A DNA stretch of 47,103 nt from an uncultured Pelagibacteraceae bacterium. GTDB taxonomy: Bacteria > Pseudomonadota > Alphaproteobacteria > Pelagibacterales > Pelagibacteraceae. This document shows positions 9,944 to 18,841 of this stretch, piece after piece. The first letter of the stretch is position 1. Every line of letters begins with the position of its first letter. The position numbers were made by a program, and so were the translations under genes. The stretch is from the NCBI GenBank assembly GCA_902510635.1, contig CABXCB010000004.1:1-47103 (forward strand), in the 5' to 3' direction. The notes beneath the pieces are model-generated. The model was given only the letters and a program-made list of their open reading frames with translations. It made no database searches and had not been told where the DNA came from.

Positions 9944-11305
9944 TTATGCAATTTTAGGTAGTTTTTCTAAAGCTTTATTTGCGTCATCCTCATTATATTT
10001 GTCATCTGAAAGTTTATTATTGAAATAATCTCCATATGCCTGCATATCGAAATGTCCATGACCACATAAATTGAAAAGAATTGTTTTCTTTTCACCATTT
10101 TTTTTACACTCAAGAGCAGCATCTATAGCTCCCTTAACAGCATGAGTAGCTTCTGGTGCTGGAACAATACCTTCAGCATTTGCAAATTTTACTCCTGCTT
10201 CGAAACATTCTTTTTGACCAAATGCCTTAGGTTCTATTGCGCCTATATCTGTTAAATGACTAACCATTGGTGCCATGCCGTGATATCTTAAACCACCAGA
10301 GTGAGTTGATGGTGGCATAAATTGAGATCCTAAAGTATGCATTTTAACTAATGGAGTACGCATTCCAGTATCTCCAAAATCATATGCAAACTTACCCTTT
10401 GTTAAAGTTGGGCAAGATTTTGGCTCACAAGCTATTACTTTAACATCTTTATTTTCTCTAAACTTTTTTCCAAGGAAAGGAAATACTAATCCCGAAAAAT
10501 TACTTCCTCCACCAGTACATCCAACTAATATATCTGGATAATCATCAGCCATTTCCATTTGCATAATTGCTTCATTGCCAACAATTGTTTGGTGCATCAA
10601 TACATGATTTAAAACACTTCCAAGAGAATATTTTGTATTATCATCTTGTGCTGCCATTTCCACTGCTTCAGATATAGCTATTCCTAAGCTTCCAGTACTG
10701 TTTGGATCTTTTTCTAAAATTGCTTTACCTGTTGGAGTTCTATTTGATGGGCTTGCATAACAATTTGCTCCAAAAGTTTGCATAATCATTTTTCTATATG
10801 GTTTTTGTTCGTAACTAACTTTAACCATATAAACATCAAGTTCGATTTTAAAAATTGAACATGCAAATGCTAGAGAACTTCCCCACTGTCCTGCGCCTGT
10901 TTCTGTTGTAATTTTTTTTGTACCTTCTTCTTTATTAAAAAAAGCTTGAGCTACAGCAGTATTAGGTTTGTGGCTTCCTGTCGGACTAACACCTTCATAT
11001 TTGTAATAAATTTTAGCTGTAGTATCTAATGCCTTTTCTAATTTTCTTGCTCTATACAATGGTGAAGGTCTCCATTGTTTATAAATTTCTCTAACTGGTT
11101 CTGGAATTTCAATTTCTCTATCTTGTGAAACTTCTTGTCCAATAAGTGCCATTGGAAACAATGGAGCTAAATCATCAGGTCCAATCGGTTTAAGTGTACC
11201 AGGATGAAGAACTGGAGAAAGTGGTTTTGGAAGATCAGCTGAAATATTATACCAAGTTTTTGGCATTTTGCTTTCTTCAAGAAAATATTTAATTCTATCA
11301 GACAT
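9944..11305 (-). CDS. TrpB2-type pyridoxal-phosphate-dependent tryptophan synthase beta-like protein
   Basis: WYNISADLPKPLSPVLHPGTLKPIGPDDL, GSHKPNTAVAQAFFN (PLP Lys), TGAGQWGSSLAFA, GCTGGGSNFSGL; long-form TrpB2 architecture. Confidence 0.87.
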   Translation of the reverse strand: MSDRIKYFLEESKMPKTWYNISADLPKPLSPVLHPGTLKPIGPDDLAPLFPMALIGQEVSQDREIEIPEPVREIYKQWRPSPLYRARKLEKALDTTAKIYYKYEGVSPTGSHKPNTAVAQAFFNKEEGTKKITTETGAGQWGSSLAFACSIFKIELDVYMVKVSYEQKPYRKMIMQTFGANCYASPSNRTPTGKAILEKDPNSTGSLGIAISEAVEMAAQDDNTKYSLGSVLNHVLMHQTIVGNEAIMQMEMADDYPDILVGCTGGGSNFSGLVFPFLGKKFRENKDVKVIACEPKSCPTLTKGKFAYDFGDTGMRTPLVKMHTLGSQFMPPSTHSGGLRYHGMAPMVSHLTDIGAIEPKAFGQKECFEAGVKFANAEGIVPAPEATHAVKGAIDAALECKKNGEKKTILFNLCGHGHFDMQAYGDYFNNKLSDDKYNEDDANKALEKLPKIA

Positions 11306-11381
11306 ATTTTATAAAAGTATTTTCTTAACTTATTTAATGAAATGCAAGCTTAAAATAAGACCTAATATTTATTCATTTAAC

Positions 11382-12176
11382 TTAGTATATTGTAATTCTA
11401 TGCATTATTCTATTGCCCTTGAAAGGAGTTGCTTGGTGCAACATTGATCTATTGTCCCAAATGGCTAATTGATCTTTTTCCCACTCCAAAGAGTATTGGA
11501 ATTTCTTTTTAACTTGATGTTTAAATAAAAATTTTTTTAATTTTGTTTCTTCTTTTTTATTTAAATTGTTGAAGCCAATAAAATGACCTGGGCTACAAAA
11601 TATACTTAATTTTTTATTAATTTTTTTTATTAATTTATGTTTAGAAATTAATTCGTTTTTTTGTTTACCTTTTTCTTTTGTTCTTTCCTGTAATGTAACT
11701 GATATAGGTCCTTCAGAAGAATAAATTGCTTTTAGATTTTTTAATTTTTTTTTTATATTATGAGGTAGATTTTTATAAGCTAAATATTGTGAAGAAAATT
11801 CTGTATTTGCTCGACCTTTTCTGGGTACTAATTTTGATAACAACATTGTAAATCTAGGAGGCTTTTTTGTGTAAATTGAGTCGGTATGGAATTGCTCACC
11901 AAAACTTGGTCCCTTATCTGTAGCTTTTCTTTCAACTACGGTTATTTTGCTATATCTGGAATTTAAACCTTTTAACCTTGGATAATCTGCTGGAATTCCT
12001 AACTTTTTTGCAAAATTTAAATAATTGCTTGAAGATAGATTTTGATTTCTGAAATAAATTATTCCACAATTGTTTAATACAGATTTAATTTTTTTTATTT
12101 CAGTACTTTTTAAATTTTTAACATCACATATTATTTCTGCTGCAATTTTATTTTTTTTTGGAATTACTTTAATCAT
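11382..12176 (-). CDS. TauD/TfdA-family Fe(II)/2-oxoglutarate dioxygenase
   Basis: GEQFHTDSIYTKKPPRFTMLLSK (HxD), WDNRSMLHQATPFKGNRIMHRITIY (distal His/Arg). Confidence 0.85.
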   Translation of the reverse strand: MIKVIPKKNKIAAEIICDVKNLKSTEIKKIKSVLNNCGIIYFRNQNLSSSNYLNFAKKLGIPADYPRLKGLNSRYSKITVVERKATDKGPSFGEQFHTDSIYTKKPPRFTMLLSKLVPRKGRANTEFSSQYLAYKNLPHNIKKKLKNLKAIYSSEGPISVTLQERTKEKGKQKNELISKHKLIKKINKKLSIFCSPGHFIGFNNLNKKEETKLKKFLFKHQVKKKFQYSLEWEKDQLAIWDNRSMLHQATPFKGNRIMHRITIY

Positions 12177-12179
12177 ATA

Positions 12180-12971
12180 TTAGTTGTTCCAAACAACAGG
12201 AAACCAATCAGTCCTTAAAGTATCTCCTGATTTTAAATTAATGCCAGTAAACGGAGGTGATGTTTCTCCACCCCGATCTAAATAACGTACATCATCACCT
12301 GTAAAACGCATAGAGAAAGCACGCCGTCTATCTTGAGAATTATTTCCAGATGCTCCGTGAACTATTTTGAAATTAAACAAAACAGCATCACCTAGTTTAA
12401 GATCAGGTATCATTATTTTATTATTAAAATTTTCAATACTCGGCATTTCCATAAAATCATTATTATTTTTATACCAAGGTTTATCATTAGACCACTTTGT
12501 AGGCTGAATAAGTTTATTCCATTTATGTGAACCTAATATTAATTTTAAAGTATTTTCTTTGTTAACTTCATCGAGAGGTATCCAATAACTTCCAGTATCC
12601 TCACCATCAACACAATAATATGGCATATCTTGATGCCATGGAGTTGGTTTGCTTGTGCTGGGTTCTTTTACAAAAATATGATCATGAAATATTTGTATTG
12701 ATTTTGAATTAGTGGCTTCTGCAACAATTTGTGCTGCGGGAGAATCTTTAGCAAATTTTTTAAACTCTGGAATTCTATGCCAATTACAATAATCTTCAAA
12801 AAATCTACCGTTTTCATTAATACTTGTGTTTTCACGTGCGTGTGTTCCTGGATTTTTTAAAACTTTTTCAAATCCTTCTCTTAAATTATTTACCCAAGGT
12901 TTAAATACATCTCTTATTATTATTGCTCCATCATCCTTATAAGCATCAACTTGTTTAGAGTTTAAAATCAT
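12180..12971 (-). CDS. Phytanoyl-CoA dioxygenase (PhyH)-family oxygenase
   Basis: TPWHQDMPYYCVDGEDTGSYWIPLDEVNKENTLKLILGSHKW (HxD), VHGASGNNSQDRRRAFSMRFTGDDV. Confidence 0.87.
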   Translation of the reverse strand: MILNSKQVDAYKDDGAIIIRDVFKPWVNNLREGFEKVLKNPGTHARENTSINENGRFFEDYCNWHRIPEFKKFAKDSPAAQIVAEATNSKSIQIFHDHIFVKEPSTSKPTPWHQDMPYYCVDGEDTGSYWIPLDEVNKENTLKLILGSHKWNKLIQPTKWSNDKPWYKNNNDFMEMPSIENFNNKIMIPDLKLGDAVLFNFKIVHGASGNNSQDRRRAFSMRFTGDDVRYLDRGGETSPPFTGINLKSGDTLRTDWFPVVWNN

Positions 12972-13840
12972 TATTTTAAATCATCAATATTTGAGATATT
13001 TAATAATGAATTATTCAATTCGTCCAAATTTTCTCTTTTAGATATAGCAAATACTGAAACTATTAATACAAAAACCAAAATAATTGGAATTAGCATTACT
13101 ATTGTTATTTTTTGTTGAATTAAAAATAAATAAACTAACACAAATAATATTGATCTAATTAGTACGTTTATTTTAAAAACACTTACAATAGAAAGTGAAT
13201 GTATTAATAAGTTTTTAAAACTCATTTTAGAAGGACCAAAATATCTTGTTCCTCTTTCAGATGGAATTGTTGCTCTATCTTTTGCAACTTTTGCAAGCGC
13301 GCCTGAAAAACTACTCCAAGTAGCTTTTTCATTAATCATTTTCTCAACAATTGATTTTGGTAAACAAGTATAATTACCATATTTTATAGACTGTCCTGTA
13401 AAAGTAGAGGTTATTATCTTATGAACAAAATAACAAAATTTAAAAAAAATTCCCTCTGATCTTTTAATTCTTTCTCCAACAATTGGTTTATCAGGGTGAT
13501 AATTCAAATTGTCTACCAGTTGTCTTATTTCTTCAGGTCTATCTTCTCCATCACCATCCATTGGGATTACATAATCAAATTCTTCATTTTCATAAATATG
13601 CTTTAATCCTGCAGCATTGCATCTTGCATGTCCTCTGTTCTCTTTCATATTTATAATTTTAATAGAATTTAACTTTTCTAAATTAAAAGACAATTCAGGC
13701 TTAGTTTCGGTTGATGCATCATTTACAATAATTACTGAAAACTCATGATCTAAATTAGAAACTTCAGAATTTATATTTTCTAGGAGTTTAAAGACTGACT
13801 GCCAGTCATTATAAACTGGTATTAATATTTTTATTTTCAT
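12971..13840 (-). CDS. Glycosyltransferase family 2, polyprenyl-phosphate sugar synthase-like, with C-terminal TM segments
   Basis: KIKILIPVYNDWQSVFKLLENI, VIIVNDASTE, YVIPMDGDGEDRPEEI, two hydrophobic C-terminal segments. Confidence 0.85.
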   Translation of the reverse strand: MKIKILIPVYNDWQSVFKLLENINSEVSNLDHEFSVIIVNDASTETKPELSFNLEKLNSIKIINMKENRGHARCNAAGLKHIYENEEFDYVIPMDGDGEDRPEEIRQLVDNLNYHPDKPIVGERIKRSEGIFFKFCYFVHKIITSTFTGQSIKYGNYTCLPKSIVEKMINEKATWSSFSGALAKVAKDRATIPSERGTRYFGPSKMSFKNLLIHSLSIVSVFKINVLIRSILFVLVYLFLIQQKITIVMLIPIILVFVLIVSVFAISKRENLDELNNSLLNISNIDDLK

Positions 13841-13959
13841 TAGCTAGCAGAGCTTATTAATCTAAGCAAAGATGCAATTATCCCAAAACCTGAAAACTCA
13901 ATTACTGCAACAATTGCTATAATCAATAATATTTTTTTCCATTTATCACTTATGTTCAT
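13840..13959 (-). CDS. Small 39-aa single-TM protein, not in the ORF track
   Basis: Minus-strand ORF MNISDKWKKILLIIAIVAVIEFSGFGIIASLLRLISSAS*; ATG overlaps the upstream GT stop (ATGA) and its TAA overlaps the downstream GT2 ATG (TAATG). Confidence 0.7.
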   Translation of the reverse strand: MNISDKWKKILLIIAIVAVIEFSGFGIIASLLRLISSAS

Positions 13960-15347
13960 TCTGTTTCCCCTATCATAACTACTTGTGGATCTATATTAAA
14001 ACAATGTATTTTTCCCTTGCCATTCCAAGATTCTATTTTTTCATTTTTACATGGTTTTGTTTCATTTCCAATAAATACAACATCTGAATAAATTTCCATG
14101 TTATTCCAAGATGGTCTTGATTTTAAATGATAAGATAAATTACCAGCAAGCCATTCATTTCCAACAACTGATTTTATTTCGTTAATAAAGTTTTTGTCCC
14201 ACTCTTTTTGAATTGACTCAGCAATTTCTTTACCATTGTAGTCTGTCCTTTTGTCTGTTTCTGTTATTGATACATAAGCATAGGCAAAAGGAGAGAAGAT
14301 AAATAAAATTAGAAAAGCTGCAGTAAAGCCTTTTAATTTATTTAAATTAATTTGTGATTGAAAAATATAAATTATCAAAATTCCAAAGAATAAATAAAAA
14401 GGTGTCATCCACATTGTTCTAATTTTAACACCCATAATCATAGATGTTAAAAATACTGTAGCTATTGGGACAATGTTTATTGCTAATAAAAATAAGAGCT
14501 TATTATCTTTAAAGTTAAATTTGCTTTTTAAATTACTTAAAAATAAAAACATTAAAAAGAAAGGTATCAATATTCCAACTTGTTTTCCTAAAAAGACTAA
14601 CGGATGAATTATGTGATCCAAGAAATTTTGATCACCTGTGCCTGTTCTATCTAGTCCATAAGTAATTGTTATATAATTATTTTCAGTTAGCCAAATTAAA
14701 TGGGGCAATAAAACTATTAAAAAGGAAATAATTGATACAATACATTTAAAATCAATTTTTCTTTTATAAATCATATAAATTAAAAAAATATCAATTCCTA
14801 AACCTAAATAGATAAATAAATATTTTGACAAAAACCCTAATCCTGCAAATAGACCAAGTAATAACCAATCTATAATTTTATTATCTTTAAAGCCTTTCCA
14901 TAAATATAGAACTGTTAGTGACCAGAAAGGCATTAAACAAACGTTCACATTAAATTCAGGAGTGGTGAAATTATAAAAGTAAATTCCTTCTAATAATAAA
15001 ACTGACAATAAACAAAAAACTTTATTTTCAAAAAATTCTTCTGCAAGTTTAAAAACAACAAAAAAAGAAATAATTACACAAATTTGACTTAATAAATAAT
15101 AAGCCCAATCTTGTGCACCAAAAATTTGATAAAAAATTTCAACTAAGAATGCACTCATTGGAGGATGCTTATTGAATCCCCAATCTAAATTACTTCCCCA
15201 GGCTAAAGCTTCAATTGTATCTAATGGTAAATTATTATTTGTTAATGTTGGAATTAATGTCCAAATAATTAAATGCATTGTCAAAAAAATGTAAAAAAAC
15301 TTTATTATATTATTTTTGTTAATGGCCATTTTGCTTAATTTATACAA
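13956..15347 (-). CDS. ArnT/PMT-like (GT39/GT83-type) polytopic membrane glycosyltransferase
   Basis: LPLDTIEALAWGSNLDWGFNKHPPMSAFLVEIFYQIFGAQDWAYYLLSQI, many TM segments, 463 aa. Confidence 0.8.
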   Translation of the reverse strand: MYKLSKMAINKNNIIKFFYIFLTMHLIIWTLIPTLTNNNLPLDTIEALAWGSNLDWGFNKHPPMSAFLVEIFYQIFGAQDWAYYLLSQICVIISFFVVFKLAEEFFENKVFCLLSVLLLEGIYFYNFTTPEFNVNVCLMPFWSLTVLYLWKGFKDNKIIDWLLLGLFAGLGFLSKYLFIYLGLGIDIFLIYMIYKRKIDFKCIVSIISFLIVLLPHLIWLTENNYITITYGLDRTGTGDQNFLDHIIHPLVFLGKQVGILIPFFLMFLFLSNLKSKFNFKDNKLLFLLAINIVPIATVFLTSMIMGVKIRTMWMTPFYLFFGILIIYIFQSQINLNKLKGFTAAFLILFIFSPFAYAYVSITETDKRTDYNGKEIAESIQKEWDKNFINEIKSVVGNEWLAGNLSYHLKSRPSWNNMEIYSDVVFIGNETKPCKNEKIESWNGKGKIHCFNIDPQVVMIGETE

Positions 15348-15358
15348 TTAATGGTTTC

Positions 15359-15386
15359 TTGACACCTATTTATTCATGAATATATT
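15359..15386 (+). promoter_or_regulatory. Putative dksA promoter: TTGACA-16 nt-TATATT
   Basis: TTGACA at 15359-15364, TATATT at 15381-15386, about 20 bp before the likely ATG at 15408. Confidence 0.6.
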
Positions 15387-15407
15387 CAGCTCGTTTAAAA
15401 TTTGACT

Positions 15408-15824
15408 ATGGTTAAAATCTCTAAAACATACATTCCTAAAGAAAAAGAAAAATATATGTGTGCAAAACACCTCGCCTTTTTCAAAAAAAAATTAACTGAT
15501 TGGAAAGCTGATTTAGTTAAAACAAACAATGAAGCTCTTTATAACAGCTCTATGGATGACAACAGTACATCTGCAGATATAGTCGATCAAGCAAGTTCTT
15601 ATACTGAAAAAAATGTTGAGATGAGAGCTATCAATAGACAGATTAAATTAATTTCAAAAATTGAGTCTGCACTAAAAAGAATAAAAGAAGGAACTTATGG
15701 TTTTTGTGATGAAACTGGAGATCCTATTGGTTTAAAAAGATTAATGGCAAGACCCGTTGCTACCCTTTCAATTGCAGCTCAAGAAAAACACGAAAAAGAA
15801 GAAAAGGTATTTGCAGACGATTAA
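15408..15824 (+). CDS. dksA: DksA/TraR family transcription factor
   Basis: DQASSYTEKNVEMRAINRQIKLISKIESALKRIKEGTYGFCDETGDPIGLKRLMARPVATLSIAAQEKHE; ATG at 15408 preferred over the TTG at 15402. Confidence 0.88.
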   Translation: MVKISKTYIPKEKEKYMCAKHLAFFKKKLTDWKADLVKTNNEALYNSSMDDNSTSADIVDQASSYTEKNVEMRAINRQIKLISKIESALKRIKEGTYGFCDETGDPIGLKRLMARPVATLSIAAQEKHEKEEKVFADD

Positions 15825-16450
15825 GGTTTAGGAATTATTTCACCTTTATTCATAAAATTAAAACCTTTAATTACTGCATCTCTATCAGCTATTTCTAGAT
15901 ACCATCTTGTAAGGTTTTTATAATTCTTTAATCCTATATCATGCCACTCGTGTCTAGCTATCCAAGGCCAAGTAGCGATATCAGCTATTGAATATTTTTC
16001 GCCTGCCAGAAATTTTGATTGTTCTAACCTTTCGTCCAAATCTTTATAAATCGATTTGGTAATTTTAAAATACCTTTCCTCACCAAATTTACTTTTTCCA
16101 GGATTGTAATGATGGAATTGATGATGTTGACCAATTATAGGTCCTACATATCCCATTTGGGCCATTAACCACTGATTAATTTTTAATCTATCTTCAGTTT
16201 CGTAAAATTTATTACTTTTTTCACTTAAATAAATTAATATTGCTCCAGATTCAAAAATAGCTTCCTTATTATTACCGTGATCTACTATGACTGGTATTTT
16301 GCTAAATGGACTTATTTTTTTAAATTCAGGATTAAATTGTTCACCCTCTAAAAGGTTAACTTTTATTACTTTATATTCAAAATTGATTTCTTCAAGCATA
16401 ATACCAATTTTTTTTCCATTTGGAGTGTCTGCAGAAAATAATTCAATCAC
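15821..16450 (-). CDS. Glutathione S-transferase family protein
   Basis: MIELFSADTPNGKKIGIMLEEINFEYKVIKVNL, ESGAILIYLSEK, GEKYSIADIATWPWIARHEW. Confidence 0.88.
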   Translation of the reverse strand: MIELFSADTPNGKKIGIMLEEINFEYKVIKVNLLEGEQFNPEFKKISPFSKIPVIVDHGNNKEAIFESGAILIYLSEKSNKFYETEDRLKINQWLMAQMGYVGPIIGQHHQFHHYNPGKSKFGEERYFKITKSIYKDLDERLEQSKFLAGEKYSIADIATWPWIARHEWHDIGLKNYKNLTRWYLEIADRDAVIKGFNFMNKGEIIPKP

Positions 16451-17463
16451 TCTTTAACACCGAGTCTATTTTTGATGGATTTTGAAGAAGTGGTAAATTC
16501 AAATCTATATTTTTCATTTGGTCTAGCTAATTTAAAACATGCTCTGGCTGCTAGTGCACCTTCATGGAAACCTGACAAGATTAGTTTCAATTTACCAGGG
16601 TAAGTACATATGTCTCCGACTGCATAAATTCCTTTTTGATTAGTTTCAAATTTTTCTGTATCAACACTAATTGTTTTTTTATCAATATTTAAACCCCAAT
16701 TAGCTATTGGTCCAAGTTGCATAATTAATCCAAAAAAGCCTAAAACATAATCTGTTTTTAAATTTTTGAACTCTTTATTATCATGCTCTATTTCAATACT
16801 TTCCAAATTATCTTTACCATTTACGCTTTTAAGTTGATTTTTTGTAAATAAATTTATTTTATTATTTTTTGCTAATTCATTCATTTTATCTACTGTTGCT
16901 TGGGCTCCTCTAAATTCGTCTCTTCTATGAATTAAATTTACTTTTGAATCCTTCGATAATTCAATTGCCCAGTCCAAAGCACTATCACCACCTCCAAAAA
17001 TTGATACAATTTTTCCTTTAAAAACAGTCTTATCTTTTACTGAATAAAATATTGATTTATTTTCAAATTTTTCACATTCTTTTGGGCTAAATTTTCTTGG
17101 TTCAAATGATCCAACTCCTCCAGCTATTATTATGTTTGGTGTACTAAATTCTGTCCCTTTGTTTGTTTTTACTTCCCAATTTTCATTATTTTTTTTTACT
17201 TCCTCTACTCTTTCGCTTAAATGAAATTTAATATCAAAAGGTTTTAGTTGGTTAATTAGATTATTAGTTAATTCTTCCCCAGTACACTCAGGGACTGCTG
17301 GAATATCATAAATTGGTTTGTCGGGATAAAGCTCTATACATTGGCCACCAATTTTATCGAGATTATCAACTATCTCACAATTTAGACCAATTAGTTTTAA
17401 TTGGTGTGCTGTAAATAATCCAGTTGGACCTGCTCCAATAATTAATGCATCAGTTTTAATCAT
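16447..17463 (-). CDS. Thioredoxin-reductase-like ferredoxin/flavodoxin-NADP+ reductase
   Basis: DALIIGAGPTGLFTAHQLKLIGL FAD motif, IFGGGDSALDWAIELSK NADPH motif, YAVGDICTYPGKLKLILSGFHEGALAA; no CxxC. Confidence 0.88.
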   Translation of the reverse strand: MIKTDALIIGAGPTGLFTAHQLKLIGLNCEIVDNLDKIGGQCIELYPDKPIYDIPAVPECTGEELTNNLINQLKPFDIKFHLSERVEEVKKNNENWEVKTNKGTEFSTPNIIIAGGVGSFEPRKFSPKECEKFENKSIFYSVKDKTVFKGKIVSIFGGGDSALDWAIELSKDSKVNLIHRRDEFRGAQATVDKMNELAKNNKINLFTKNQLKSVNGKDNLESIEIEHDNKEFKNLKTDYVLGFFGLIMQLGPIANWGLNIDKKTISVDTEKFETNQKGIYAVGDICTYPGKLKLILSGFHEGALAARACFKLARPNEKYRFEFTTSSKSIKNRLGVKE

Positions 17464-17783
17464 TAGACTTGTTTTTCTGGAAGATTAACTACTAATCCAT
17501 CGAGCTGATCTGATACCATTAGCTGACAACTAAGTCTGCTATTTTTTTTTGGTTCAAATGCCATATCAAGCATATCTTCTTCCCCATCTTCTTTTTTTGG
17601 TAATTTATTAAACCATTCTTCTTTGACATAAACGTGGCAAGTGGCACATGCCATTGATCCTCCACAATCAGCATCTATTCCAGGTATATTATTTTGGACA
17701 GCGCCTTCCATTACGCTTAAACCATTTGCAATTTCTATAGTATGAGATTTACCGTTATGTTCAATGTATGTAATTTTAGGCAT
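17463..17783 (-). CDS. 2Fe-2S ferredoxin (adrenodoxin type)
   Basis: [53 protein letters not shown]...RLSCQLMVS. Confidence 0.93.
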   Translation of the reverse strand: MPKITYIEHNGKSHTIEIANGLSVMEGAVQNNIPGIDADCGGSMACATCHVYVKEEWFNKLPKKEDGEEDMLDMAFEPKKNSRLSCQLMVSDQLDGLVVNLPEKQV

Positions 17784-17801
17784 TAATTAATATATAAGGA
17801 T

Positions 17802-17844
17802 AAAAAAAAATAGGGCAAGTATGCAAAAACATACTCGCCCTATT
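17802..17844 (-). terminator. Strong intrinsic terminator immediately downstream of proteorhodopsin
   Basis: Minus strand AATAGGGCgAGTATG-TTTTTG-CATACTtGCCCTATT followed by TTTTTTT; 15-position stem with a single mismatch. Confidence 0.9.
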
Positions 17845-17861
17845 AAATATTACTTAGATAT

Positions 17862-18629
17862 TTACTTTCTTGCGCCAGCTCCACTCATTGCAGCAGCCCA
17901 AATAATTAGACCAAATGCAATTTTGTTAATAAAGTCAGCTAAGTTGTAAATCACATTTAGTGACGTAGCATCTACTCCACCAGTTAGGTAACCAAATACA
18001 TAACCTAATGGGTAAATTGCCCAACCTACAGTAACTATCATTCTTAATGCGCTGAAAGCAGTTGAAAGTGCTTTGTTACCACTTTTCGCTGCAGCTTTTC
18101 CAGCTTCACCAGAGAAGATTTCATATAATACATAAATCCATCCAGCCATACCAATGATAAAGCCAAGCATTGCATTAATGTATCCTGCTTCTCCTAGATA
18201 ACCACCAACAAGCATTACTGTTGAACCAATTAACAATCTCCAGAAAATACCAGAAGGTACTTTTCTAACAGCTGCTAAGATTAAGTAAAACTCTACCATT
18301 TGTAATGGCACAGTGATTAACCAGTCAATATATCTATAAACAGTTGGTGAATCTCCAGTTTGAACCCAAACACCTCTCATGTACATGTAGTGAATGAATG
18401 CAATACCAGTTATTAAACCTGCTACTGTTACTGATGTTCTCCATCCAGCAGCTACCGATCCTCTTTCTAAGAAAAAGAAAGCTGTAGCAGCTAACATACC
18501 CATTGAAATTATCCAAAAAGAAATTCCAACAAAGTCATCAGAAGCCAATAACACTGTCTCTGCGTTTGCTGCACCTGAAAAGCCCACAAGAGCTAAAGCT
18601 GCAAGAACAAACAATTTAAGTTTTTTCAT
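17862..18629 (-). CDS. Proteorhodopsin, proton-pumping type, predicted blue-absorbing
   Basis: Signal peptide plus 7 TM; RYIDWLITVPLQMVEFYLILAAV (D102/T106/E113 equivalent to D97/T101/E108; Q110 equivalent to tuning position 105), NLADFINKIAFGL retinal Lys. Confidence 0.97.
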   Translation of the reverse strand: MKKLKLFVLAALALVGFSGAANAETVLLASDDFVGISFWIISMGMLAATAFFFLERGSVAAGWRTSVTVAGLITGIAFIHYMYMRGVWVQTGDSPTVYRYIDWLITVPLQMVEFYLILAAVRKVPSGIFWRLLIGSTVMLVGGYLGEAGYINAMLGFIIGMAGWIYVLYEIFSGEAGKAAAKSGNKALSTAFSALRMIVTVGWAIYPLGYVFGYLTGGVDATSLNVIYNLADFINKIAFGLIIWAAAMSGAGARK

Positions 18630-18657
18630 AAAAAACTCCCTCTCAGTTGTTTTTTTT

Positions 18658-18697
18658 AGTTTAAATTTAAACTATGGTTCTTTCCACATTAGAACCA
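18658..18697. promoter_or_regulatory. Palindromic leader region of proteorhodopsin
   Basis: Perfect 16-bp palindrome AGTTTAAATTTAAACT (18658-18673) adjacent to inverted repeat TGGTTCT-N9-AGAACCA (18675-18697). Confidence 0.5.
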
Positions 18698-18841
18698 AAG
18701 CATGCTGCTAAATAACAAATTAATTTAGAAAATTGAAGGGTTTTTTTACTCTTATTTGTATTGATTTTATTACCTTTTTAAAATTAAATACAACTTTAAG
18801 ACTTAATTTTGAACTAAAAACAAATCAAATTAAAATACAAG

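Noticed and set aside
18334-18711. Minus-strand 60-aa and plus-strand 105-aa ORFs overlapping proteorhodopsin
   Set aside because: Alternative-frame shadows of a very confident proteorhodopsin CDS; no independent start context or family.
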